Assembly (NCBI RefSeq): GCF_002078875.1
Contig: NC_034419.1
Location: 17,329,090 to 17,393,089, forward strand
Reading direction: 5' to 3'
Length of the DNA stretch: 64,000 nt
Source of the DNA: Numida meleagris
Taxonomy: Eukaryota > Chordata > Aves > Galliformes > Numididae
Shown here one piece after another: positions 1-12,600 of the stretch (positions within the stretch are counted from its first letter, which is position 1; every line of letters begins with the position of its first letter). The notes beneath the pieces were generated by a model. It was given only the letters and a program-made list of their open reading frames with translations, was not told the origin of the DNA and searched no databases. The position numbers were made by a program, and so were the translations under genes.

Positions 1-556
1 CACAGTGCATCTGCCCAGCACGCAGAGATGAGCAAATGGAGGTGATCAGCACCATTCCAGCATCCCTGTGCTCTGCCCTCCTGGGCGAGCTGTTGCAGAC
101 CACTTGCCCATGTCTAGTGAGTCTCTCAGCTGCATGGCTGTTTGCATTGTGTTTTGACTCGCGAAAATAGTCTCGTGTCATTTCAGAGGCAGCAATCTCC
201 TGTCTGAGGGTCCTTGTGAAAACGCTGACACAGTTGGGTTTACCTCCCTCCCAGCCTCTCACCTCCCATCTTCTTTGCGTTTCGTTTCCGCTTGAGTAAA
301 CGGTGCCCATTTCTTACACTCTTTCCCCAACATTTGCATTTTACAAAGCCCGAAGGACAGAAATTGATGTATGTTAATGCTAATATTGTACCTTTTCTAA
401 TGTTGGTTTGCAAGAAATACACTCCAGCTGCACAATAGGCTGCCAGGAGCTGTGGGAACTGCTGACAGCGTTTGCCATCTCCTGGAGAACCACGGTAATA
501 GCAGAGTTACTCTGGTCTGGCTGTGACACCTGCTGCATGCCATGTCCCTCTTGCAG
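1..556 (+). other. CHL1: CHL1 intron (3' part) before the Ig4 exon
   Basis: Non-coding sequence ending in the acceptor TTGCAG at 551-556. I looked for the second exon of Ig3 and saw no reading frame that fits. No repeat was recognised. Confidence 0.8.
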
Positions 557-688
557 AACCTCCTCGGTGGATTAAGGAGCCCAGAGGTGGTGTTTACAGC
601 TTGGGAGAGAATCTTTTACTGCTTTGCAAGGCCATCGGCAGCCCAGAGCCAACCATCCAGTGGAAGATTAACGGGATGCCCATTGATA
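557..688 (+). CDS. CHL1: CHL1 exon: Ig4, first half
   Basis: 132 bp, phase 1 to phase 1. It opens with the end of a split Glu codon followed by PPRW, the usual Ig4 start in CHL1. The first Ig cysteine lies in LLLLCKA and the core tryptophan in TIQWKING. The acceptor is TTGCAG and the donor GTAAGT. As a symmetric exon it could be skipped without a frameshift, at the cost of half of Ig4. Confidence 0.96.
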
Positions 689-3600
689 GTAAGTAAAGGT
701 CCGACATCATCCTGTTGGGAGAGGGTGAATTGCACCTGTGTCATGCCCAGGGAATGCACAAACCCCAGTGCACCAAATGACATCTTGTTTGACATCTATT
801 TAAACATAACTTCATATTTATTTAATTAATACTGAATATTTAAATATAGTCTTGAATAGAGTAGCGAAAGCTGTGTAGGCATGGAGTGGAGGTACCCATG
901 AGTACCCTCACCCAGTGTTGCTCCCATCTGTTGGGTATGTGGGATAGTGCTCATGCTCATTGACTTCTGGTCTTTTTTTGTGCTTCTGAATTAGCACCAT
1001 CTCCTGATAAGGTCTGGGTCTTTGCAGGTAGGACCTTCAGAGGGAGAATCTCTGATGGGGAGATCAGCCTTACCAACCTTCAGCTTCAGGACAGTGCTGT
1101 GTACCATTGTGAGGCCAGCAACAAGCATGGCACCCTCCTTGCTAGTGCCAATGTGAATGTCCTCAGTGAGTAGTCTCCCACCTCTTTTGTGTTTGCTGGA
1201 AAGATGGAACTTAGGTGTCTCATTTTGATAACTCTTAGATGTTCAGAATGGCTTTGGGTTTGTAATCGTGTCACTGTTCTGCTGCATTGACCCCAGATTT
1301 TAAGAAATATGTTGTCCAAACTTGTGCAACAAGCCTTGTGATGAGCGATGCTTGGATTGAGTGTTCATATGTTTAGCAACGTGGTTGTTGTTTGGGGCTC
1401 AAAACCTTTGGAATTCAGACGTGTTGAGACCACTGGGGACCGGATTGTGGCCACAACTGTGTTTTTGAATTATTAAATGTATTATGTATTGCTAATCTTT
1501 AATTTCAGTTGCGATGCTGAGCCTGTTGTTTGAAGAAAGATTGTGATGGGAATTTATTTAATAAGATAAGTCTCACAAGGAAGCAGAACTGAGTGTGTTG
1601 TCTCTCTTGAAGTCAAGATTTCATGATCTGAAACATCCAGCAGTCAACCATTGTTATTATTGAAGCTTACGAGAGTTCAGCTGAACTCTCTATGGTGGGA
1701 ACAGGGTATGATGCAGGGACCATATTTGTAGCCCAGCTCTGAATTGTAGTGCTGCTTGTTTTGCGTTCTGTTTTGCAGATATTGCTCCCTTAATCCTGAC
1801 TTCAGATGGTGAAAACTATGCAGCAGTTGTTGGTTACAGTGCCTTCCTGCACTGCGAAATTTTTGCCTCGCCTGCAGCAGATATTAGATGGTAAGCAATT
1901 GAGAATGACTTTTTCACATGAGGTAAGTTTATCCAGGCTGAAACATGAGCTGGTTTTGTGGAGTTAAAATTAGCAATTTATAGCAAGACTGTGTTTAATA
2001 TAAGTATCCTTTGTTTAAGTGCACTCTCTTTCAAGAACCCTGACACGTACATATTTTGTAATTAATTTTTTAAATAAATGAAAGGTTAATGAAAGTCCTT
2101 GATACTTGTGTGAAGAGGTGCTGGGATATTTATTAAACAGAACCAAGCTGTATGTAGCCAAATCCTGCTACAACTTCATCAGCCTTAGTTTAACGTTGGT
2201 AACTTTTGAAGCTTGGACACGTTGCTGATGTGGAAAGGCAATGATTTAAAGAGCACATCTGCCTAGAAGTGGTTCCATATGGTTGGAAATCACTGGATTG
2301 ACATAGCAGTTGACAATTGCAATAAAATTACACATGACAGTTATGGATTAAAGGCTCAGTTAGAGTTGCTTAAAGGTCCTGCTAGACACTGTTGGTGTGT
2401 TTTAGGTTTGCAGGAAGCTTATGTCCCTTTATGATTTGCCTGCATGTAGGAAAACTGACTCCAAACTCATGTGTCCCCTACGTTACCTGCTAACCATGAA
2501 ACAGTCATTACTACAATCATTGAAATGAGCTGTAACTATTATTATCCTCTTTAGGACTAAGGATGATAGCATAGAGCCACTCTCAGCATTACGCTATGAA
2601 TTAAATAAAAATGGCACCCTAGAAATCAAAGAAACAAAGAAAGAAGATTCGGGATCGTATGCTTGCTGGGCTGCAAATTCTGTTGGAAAAAGAGCAATCA
2701 CAGCAAATCTGGATATAAGAGGTAATACTTCACTTATCTCCCAAACTTAATAAGCGTCTACAATGAACACCAAGTGCGCTGCTGTAGGATGAGTGAGGGG
2801 GCTTTGACTGTAAGGTTCAGGTGCATACCTGCTGTTCCAATTCTCTTTTAAAGGATTTCACTGGTTGGTTGGGCATGATCCCTGGGGTCGTGATGGGGGT
2901 GGGTATTTCCTGTTGAGGACACAGGTTCAGCATGGTGAGTTGTATACAAAGTTGTTTAGGAATTAGGCCTTGCCAATAGAAAGAACTTAAATGCTCAGTT
3001 AGCAAAGTCCTCAAATACACTCTGAAATTCAGCTTTGCTGTAACTAACTCAAGGAAAAAAAAAAGTCTTTCTGTATTCTAGTTCAGGCCAGTCTCTTTGC
3101 TTTTTAAGTTTTACAGTTCTAATAAACATGAAATTGTACAATGAAATTCTCACAAGGCAATATTTCACTGCAAAGAGAAGTGCTTTCTTCCTACTTATTC
3201 ATCTGTTTCTGCATTCAGATTAGAGGCAATTAAAAGAACAAACTTGATTGCAGTATTTTTTTTCTCACTTGACTTTAATAAGCTTGTAATTTTTCTTGGA
3301 TCACTGCCAAAGCTATTCCTATTTCAAATGGCAATTGGACATAAAAATCATATTCCAGCTTTTTTTATAATCATCCATTTTATGGCGATCTTCTAACTAG
3401 AATTTTCATCTGTTTTTTTGGTGGGTTTTTTTTTTTGGAGTGAATGTGTTTGTTTTTTTTCTAGAATGCTTTGGTTTGGACTGAGCTAAAAAAAGAATTC
3501 TCCAAGATAGAAAATTATATCCTGTCATGTCTTCATTTCAAAACCAGCCTCCTTCACTGGAAGTGTTTGTATATAGATAGGTAGATAAAGACATGATCGT

Positions 3601-6600
3601 TGCTCCTGAGGTTGATTCTTATATATGAAGTGCTTGGTGAAAATTTGATGTAATAATCTCTCTCTCCTAATCGAAGTGTTTTCTGTGATCAACCAGATGC
3701 TACAAAAATTGTCGTTACTCCGAAGAACCCCCAAGTGTTGAAATCACATTCAATTTTATTGAAATGTCAGTCTGAGTATGATTCACACTTGAAAAACAGC
3801 TTCAAATTATCCTGGAGGAAAGATGGATATGAGCTGTCAGTCAGCAGCATACAAGACAGCAGGTAAGCAGGGAAGAACAAGAGTTTTCTTGAGCTCAGGT
3901 GAAATAATGCTGTAGAGTGCTGGAGAAAAAGTATTAATAAACATGAAACTTAATAGCTTGAAATGCAAATTTCTGTCTGTGAGAATTCTTCATTTGACAT
4001 GTGAATAGATCTGCATTTTATATGTATATGTAAATATACACGCATCTGTAGCCATGACAGGCAAGTTATTTAATTTATGTTGTCTCACTGTCGCGGCAGA
4101 ATGCTGCATAAATATTAGTTTAACCCAAAAATAAAACTAACCCTTGTGGGGGGTCAGCTGGAGTTCTGTCTCTCCACTTGAGTTGAGCTAGTATTTTCCT
4201 GTGTTTTATTCCTGGCCAAAACAAGTCTTTTTAATATTAAAGTGAATAGAAAACACGTTTCTGGGATCATATACAGTCAAATCAATGAGTTTTTCCTACG
4301 TGCGTAGGGAAGTGCGAGTGCAGGCTGAATTTTGCTCTACTCTTGTATTTCCGTTGACTGTAATGGGATGGAGCTCAGCCTTTATTCTGTCTGAAGGGTC
4401 CCACAGAGGGCTCTCAGATGTCATTATTAATTTAGCCACAGCAGAGGGATGATTTCCTAAATGCTGCAGTGCAGGAGAGGTGGAGGAGGGTCTTGCTGAG
4501 GCCAGGGAGGGTGGGGAGGTAGAGCCAGGGAAATGCCTGATCAGTTTTCAACCCAACAGAACCCAGGGGTCTGGGTCAATACCAACTGCCCCTGGTGCAC
4601 AGGGGGTACACCAGTGGGATAGGAACGTTCAGATTTGCTCAGCTCTATTAAAAGTTTATACATTAAGACCATCGATTTCCCTCATTAGTGATGTGTCAAA
4701 ACCCTATGTTCCAAATGCTCATCTGATGCATAACAGTGTGTCTCTTTTCAGAACAAGAGAGACGTGCCAACTTTGGGCCGTGGAGTCTAAATTGTTGCAA
4801 AATGCAAATAATAGTCTATATCACAGCAGATAACTACAATTACATTAAAAAAGAAATAGACCTAATGTGCAATTATATTATTCAAAACGTTCCTTTAGCA
4901 AGCTTTTCCTGAGCAGTTTTTCAGCCAACGGTGTCAGTCTATTGTATGCTTGTCTTACAGATTTTACTCTTTTTCTATTTGTATGTGCCCTTCTTTTTCC
5001 GTGTAGGATAATGATGGACATGGATACCCTGTTCATATCAAATGTGATGTTGGAGGACCAAGGCGTTTACACATGTGTGGCTAGCACTTCTCTTGACAGT
5101 GTCACCGCCAAAACGCGGTTAATTGTTCTTGGTAAGCAGATGTTTTCCTGGTATGTATACACCTTGGTGCAATACTTCTGTTTATTTTGTTCTTTTGCCT
5201 ATTTCTGTTACCCCAGTGATGCAACATGCCTCTCACTTGTTAAGCTCAGTTAAGACTGTGCCATCTTTATATTTGCAGGAGTGGGGATGCTGAAGCAAAC
5301 ATTTGTTTTCTGTTCAGTCAATCATCTCTAAGATTAGGTAGCTGTTGTTCTCAGTTCAGGAGTCACGCTGAGCTGCAGGAGCTTGTCCAGGCTGGAAGTG
5401 TAATAGCATTTTAAAAATGGTGCTGCTTCTGCTTTGAAGTCATTGGCCAGTTCTTCACAGCACTTTACTGAAGACTTCTGTGCTGATCACACCTGGACTA
5501 TATTTTGAGGAAAAAACACATAAGGATGGTGTTTAGATGTCCAACTCTCCTGAAGAGCAGTTAAGCATTTAAAAGGGCTAATTATCTGTGTGAGCGCGGG
5601 CATAAATTATTGCCTAGTGTGAAACAGCAAGTTCATAGCAGGGAAAGGTCTCGACCCACACAGCCTGCAACTTGGCCTGTTGAGCATCCTTGCCACCCGC
5701 CTCCTGGCCTGAAGGACCACTCAGAATTAAGGGGATGAACTCATGTAGTGATGCACAGCACTTTGCACCATCAGCTTCTAACACTTACCGAAGGGCATCA
5801 ACCAATTGCTAGAACGTTATTTTGCAGGGAACTTTTGTGTCATTTTAATTTCAAGTTGTTTTTTTTCAATTTTACATTATTTATTTATTTTCAGCAGTGC
5901 TTCCAGCAGAGCTAAGGCAATCTCACACTGAAGATTTTTTCACATTTTAAATGAATGGCATTTTTCAGTAAATAGTAAATTAAGAAGATGCTATGCATAT
6001 TATTTGTTACTGTGTTCTTTAGTACTATATAATTCAAGATGTTTGTAAACTATGTGTTACATTACTTATGAAAATTTCATGGCACGCTTTATTCACTTTT
6101 AAAAAGGTAATTTGCAGTAGACAAAAAAAACCCAATCATTTGCTCTTTCTTCCTTGTTTATTTTACGTAAGAAGGGTCTTGGTGGATTAACAGTATCTAT
6201 TATTTTCCAAGTGAAAAATTCAGGCCTCTTTTGCAATGAAAGACGAGTGAGATGGGTAAAGAACTAAGTGTGGAACAGCTGGGTGTACAAGAATATGGGC
6301 AGAAAAAATATTCAGTTAGAATTCTTCTAGGTGTTTGTTTTATTATTGATGAACAGACAGCAGGTTGGATACCTGAAAGATACACCATCACTGTCTTCAA
6401 ATTAACATACACAATTTTGGCACTCCAAGTGTAGAACAGCAAGATACCTGTAGATTAAACTACGCTTTCCTGATTTTCCCCACAGAAACGTGGGAAAGAA
6501 ATGTAAAGAAGGCTAAAACAAAAAATCGTAACCTTTAAAACTTTGATGCACCTTGAGACACACAGGAAAACTCAAGATTGTTATTTGAAAAACTCTGTCC

Positions 6601-9600
6601 AGTCCTCATTCCTTGCTATCACAATGACAGGGACAGCCTTGTTTATTGAGCCAGTTGTTTTTGCTGTAAGAAATGACACCGCCAGCCAAAAATATAGTTG
6701 GAACACTAGGGCAGAAGGAGGTCAAACACCCACCAAGTGCTCTGCAATCTCATTTCCTTGGTCCACAGAGTTTTCAAATTTTGAAACTAGCCTCATGACC
6801 AGGAAGCATTTCCTGCATCTGCTCTGAGACAGTGGTGAATGCAGCTTTGTGTTCAGGACAGCACTGTGTGTGGTTGTGGAGGGATGAGAGGTTACCATCA
6901 GCTTCCTGCTGTGGGAAGTTGTTCTTTTCCATCAGACTTTATGCAATCCAATTCCCAAACTAATCCAGTGTAATCAGACTGCAAATTGTCAGCCATGTAT
7001 ATGAAAAGTGAGCTTTAATGTGTGCAGAGCACCATCAGGGCAGCCTTGTGCTCAGGGCTTGGGTAGTAGCACTCTTGTCCCCAGGAGGTGCAGTGCAGTT
7101 ATTGCACCAAATACACAGCTGACTCTAACATATTCTCTGGACAGCACGGATTGAGCTGGCAGGTAATGAATTTTCTTGTTTCCTTTTAATATAGATCCCA
7201 ATGGCTGGGATAATGAATGTTATCCTTTCACTCTAACAGACAAGGTTCAATAGCTGTCAGGGCCAAGTCCCTTTCTGGCGCTCTGGTTTGCAAAGAGTAG
7301 ACCCAAGTGATGCTGACATAACTTTTTGCTGAGCAGTGTCAATATCTATTAATGATTCAATAGATCTTAGAGATGATTTGAAGAGAAAAATCTGTTGCTC
7401 CTAGCACGGTAATGAGAGCAGGTAGAAATGCACTTAAAGAGGGATGTTGCGTTTACAGGGGAGAAAGCAGGGCCAGAAGATTCAGTGTGTTTTTCTGTTG
7501 CAAAGCAGGATCTTTAAAAGCAATTTCTGCTTTTCTAATCTTGTCCACTTTGAAATCAGGAGGTGTTACAGCACTGTCTTCACCAAAGTTTTCTGTACCA
7601 GTCCTTTCCAAAATGCCAAAGTAAACAGAAATAATTGGCTTGCTCCTGACAGTCTCTTCCTGTGTCTCAGATGTTCCTGACCCACCAGAAGACCTGCAGC
7701 TCTCAGAACATCAAAACCGAAGCGTTCGACTGTCTTGGAAAGCTGGGGCCAGCCACAACAGCCCTGTTAACGGTATGAAGGATTTCAGTAGCATCATCGT
7801 ACATCATTTAACATAACGGCACATCACGGCCATCAGAACAAACAAACCATGCTCAATGCCGTACTTAATCAGTTTTACTATGACAGCTAATTTGCTGTAA
7901 GTTCATTTCCATCCTGCTATTCGGAAGCAGTTGATATCAGCGCTGCCTTTCTCCTCTGCTTTGTCTCCTCTCTTCTCCAGAGTCGATTATAGAGTTTGAA
8001 GAGAGCCGGTGGGAGCCGGGGAGGTGGCAGGAGCTGGCCCGAGCCACGGGGAACACCACTACCACCCTTCTGATCCTGGCCCCATACACCAATTACCAGT
8101 TCCGTGTCGTGTCTGTGAACGCTGTCGGAAGGAGCCAGCCCAGTAAACCATCGCTGCGCTACGCGACACCTCCGGCTGGTAAACACTGCCACCTAGTTTT
8201 CTAAATATTAATATTTGTAGTGCTTTGCTGGGAAGAGCATTCCCCTCCTGTGCTCTTGAGAGATATAAAGCAGTCAGGGCCCCTTGACGTGCATTTTCTG
8301 CTCAGTGTGCCTGGTAGGAGAAGAGAAACTAAAGCACTCTGCACACCACAAATGCTTTCCGGCTAAACCCAGCTGTCCTGCATGCCAAGGCAGTAGTTTG
8401 CCCAAAGAGGGGATTCACCCTGCAGCTGCCTCCATCAGCCTGGGGATGCCAAACTGAGGAATTTGTGCTGCCATGGTTGTCAGCGTGTTTGCTACCAAGG
8501 TACCTACAGCAAAAAGCTTTCCTGAGCTCTGCTGATTGTGCACCATTAAGGCCCGTTGCGGCCATTTACAGACAAACAGATGCTGGAGAGGATCTTCAGG
8601 ATTTATGGGGAGCCTTTCAGCAGAACTAGGCTTGTCAGAAATGTTCATTCACAGTGCATTTCTCACTGTAAGAGAAAATGTCGTGTCCCTGGAAATTATT
8701 TTATGGCCAATTGTTCAGCCCAGTATTTGCATTCCCAGCATTTTCCTTTCTTTTCTTTTCCCCACCTTTCACTTCAATTCCAGGTCCTCCAGCTTTTCAG
8801 CTGTGTGTACCCCACTAATGATACACCTTCTGTTTCCTATCCCCAGAGGGAGAAAAATGTCATCCTGATAATCCCCCTACATCTGGTGCTTTGAAATCCA
8901 GAAGTCACAATTTCATGTTAGCTGGTGGCTCCAAACAGCACAGGCACTTAGGAATCAAAACTGCTTGACAAACACGGTTCATTCTCAGCAGCTTTGCTGA
9001 TCCAAGTAATTAATCTCATGAACACTCTTTGTTTAGGTGCCTTTCACTCTCAGAAATGCTGAAATAACAAAAGTTGTTTTGCTTTTAAATAATTACTAAT
9101 AAAAACAGGAATATGCAAACTAACCTTATTAACTGTGGTTCCAGCTCCAGACAAGAACCCAGAAAACATCCGAGTTGAAGCTTCTGAACCAAATGAAATG
9201 GTGATGAAATGGGAGGTAATGCAAATGTCTGTCAATGCTACAGTATCAAGGACAGGTTCTCCCTTCAAGCCACAATTCAAGCATGGCATTGGTCAGGATG
9301 TTTTAATATAAATACTTTAAAAAAGAGATAATGGATCCCTTGACTTGATCTCCCCTTCCCTTAGGAAGCATTAGCTAATTCCATAGGTGAGCTCATTGAT
9401 GATACTGAAGTGAAAGGTAAAGTTATAGTTGTCTTAAATGTCTCTCTTTCCTCTCCTACTTTCGTTTTTGTTTCAAAAGGCAAATTTTTACATCTAAACT
9501 TTGCAGGCTATAAAGAAATAGAGAAGCCCTCTATAGGCACAGAGAGTTGCCCAGAGTATGCTCTGCTTCTCTGCATCTTGCATGCAAGGCAGTTCTTGCA

Positions 9601-12600
9601 GTAACTGTGGCTTCAACCCTGCTCTGCAGGAGGAGCAGCTGGGGCCAGGGAGGGAGGGAGGGGGTTGTTTGCACAGAGCTTCTGTTCTTTGAGCCTGGAG
9701 GTTTGAAAATGACTCGGATCAGCTGGCCAAAAGAACGTGAGCTTGAATTTCTGCACCACCAAGCTAAAGAGGTGCAGATATAGCTCCTAAGCGTGTATCA
9801 AAAGAGTTGTGTAGAAGTGTTGAGGCTGGATTCCAGTCTTCAGTTTCTCTGGCTTTTAAGCTTACAGCTTTTGTGCCAACCATTTAGAGAGAGATATATT
9901 CCTCCATTTAACACAAGTTTCAACTATTGTGGAAAGAAGCATATTTTTTTGCAGCTTGAATTAAACTCAATTTATATGAGATTTACTTCTCAATCTGCCG
10001 CTCGCAGCAAAGAACAATAAACGTTTCCCCAGTGTGAATCCCCACCAAGCTATGTCATGCCAAAGAGGAGACGGCCCTCTGGATCTGTTGACTTGGATCT
10101 GGAGGTGGATTTTTGCTGGATGACATAGTCCAGGGTCAGGGAAGACAAGTCTGCTTCTTGGAAGCCATGCAGAGAGGTGGTGCTCAGCATGGGCGGGCGA
10201 TGCTGGGAACAGCAATGGGCGGAAGGCTTGGCCACCCTCCCTGCCAAGCAGCCAGTAATTCCCAGCTCAGACACGGCGAAAGTAAAAGTGAAAATTGAGA
10301 CTAAAGAGAGAGAGAATGGGATGGACAGGCTTTGTTAAATCTTGTTGAATCATTTGAATGTCCTAAGCAGGATATTCATTTATTTGTAGTGTGTCCTGCA
10401 TGGTTTTCAGAAGAAATGCTAGGCACTGAATATGCTAAAAAAAAAACCTATTTCTGGCAGACAAAAGCTGCAAAATGATGTTAATCTGCCTACTTTGGAT
10501 TAGGAGACCAGATGAGCATTAGTGACTAGCTTTTCAGCCAAGGATTTGCAGCATTAAGGGAGATCAAAATAAGAGTCAAGCAGCGCTGAATTTTAAGTCC
10601 GAATGAGAAGTTATTTTTGAGTAGAAATTTTTATTCCAAATCCCATGCCCTGGGATCTCTTGGCTGTGAGGTGCTTCACCCAGCACTGTGTGTTAGAAAG
10701 CTTCTCTGACCAAGGCATGCTGATCTGGGCTCCACATGTGGCTTGGCCAAATAGCAGATGTTATGTATTTGATATGTATAATGTATTATTTAAATATTAC
10801 TGAAAGTAGGCTGTGTGGTAGGAAATGCCCACTTGCAGTGGGCTAGTACTCCCCAACCCCCATCATTTTTAGGTAGCACATGTGACCAATTAACATTATT
10901 AATGAAAGAGGTTTTCAGAGAAATGAACTCAATGGGAGAATGTGTCATGATAGACCATTGCTATGTGTATTCTAATATTTTACAGATCCGTGTTAATTAG
11001 ATGAGAACCATGCTGTGATGAATTCTTCAGTTGATCAGTAAAAACCAGTAGCGCAGCAGTGGCCCATTAAATGTCCAGGCTCAATTTCAAGCATTTCATG
11101 CATATTTAGAACAAATCTAAATTTTAATGACGCAAATTGCTGTGCTACATAAAATTCCAAGATAAAATGCATTTTAGCTGTACTGAAAGGCACAAACAGC
11201 CTTATGCCACAATATGCATTTTAGTTGTGCGAAAAGGCACGCAGTTTTACATCCCAGGGAAAAAAAAAAAATCAAAATGAAGCAGTAAATAAATAAAGAT
11301 GTAATCACAACTTGTGGCTCTCTTTTAATTTCTCCCGTTCTCCCACAGCCACTGAAGCCCATGGAGCGAAATGGGCCGGGGCTGGAGTACAAAGTCAGCT
11401 GGAGGCAGCGGGGTGTTGAGACCGAATGGAATGAGGAAACGGTGAAGAAGCACTCCCTGACCCTGAGGAACACCCCCACCTTCGTGCCCTATGAGATCAA
11501 GGTCCAAGCAATAAATAATTTAGGAGCTGGGCCTGAACCAAATATTACCACTGGATATTCGGGAGAGGACAGTGAGTAATGGGAACTTTTGTATCCTGAG
11601 AACTAAGTGCAAGCTCTCAGCTCTTGGGCATTGTAAATTATTTTATGAATGATGCCACGTTTCCATGTGTAACTCCAATTTTGCCCTTTGTCCCCTGTGT
11701 CCCTAAGGCCTGCTCCTCTTCTCCAGCCTGGGTTTCTGCCCAGCAGCTTTCCGTGGTTCCCTGGTGACACAGGTAATGCCGATGTCACCAGGCTGTGACA
11801 ATTGATGTGATCTCTGGGACAGTGGATAATGGCACTTCTGGGGCCATCCCAACATCTCTGAAAGCAGCCTTTCCCCTCTCGTGTTTATTGCATGGTTACA
11901 GAAGGGATTTGGAGGACTGGAACTGTATCCAGCTGCAGTAATGAAATGCCAGCCTTGCTTTAGAAATCAACGTAGTTAAGCACTACCACCACCTAAAAAG
12001 GAATATTATTTTTTTGTAGGATTTAAGGATTTAAATCATCGAGGGAGTTAACAGCCTTGTGGCCAGCTAGTGTGTGGCTCCAAGCTTCCCTGATCCCAAA
12101 CACAAATGCTTATTACATTTGCAAATGCTTAGCAGCAGGGGCTGGGAACAGTTGGCAAAGGAGAGTCAAGGGTGTTTGCAAGAGCTCCGCGTTTCAGATC
12201 TGCCAATTAATCTTATTAAAGTCAGACAGTTCTCATCCCATGCACAATCTGAAATCTTACAGCTGTTTTCCCCAAAATGAATTAAACTAATGGCTTGACT
12301 GGCCTTTGGAAGGTCTGCAGTGGCTTAACCAACTGAGACCAGCGTATGTCGTGCTGCTTACTGAAACATCCAGCCATGACCTGCCTGTAACCTGCCAGCA
12401 CTCCCCACTGCTGTGGCTGGACGTGATGCTGCAGCCACCTCTACACTTGCTGCAGCTCCTGCAGCAGCCATTATGAAGTACCAGAATTCATCGCAGGTGA
12501 TGGCAAGCAGTCAGCATAATTCATTTTGACGCTTAACACCTGCTGAGTGACTCCTGGTGTTTCACCAACAACAGGCTTCAGAGCCTGAGTCAGAGGTGTG

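Noticed and set aside
4505..4530. G-rich stretch in the Ig6 intron as a G-quadruplex
   Set aside because: It needs an 11-nt loop for the fourth G run; much weaker than the motif at 9648.
4480..4833. 117-residue open frame in the Ig6 intron
   Set aside because: It lies between two exons that join in frame without it and has no Ig-like features.
7444..7680. Open frame running into the FNIII-1 exon
   Set aside because: It crosses the acceptor in the wrong frame. The true exon starts at 7671 in the frame that reads DVPDPPE.
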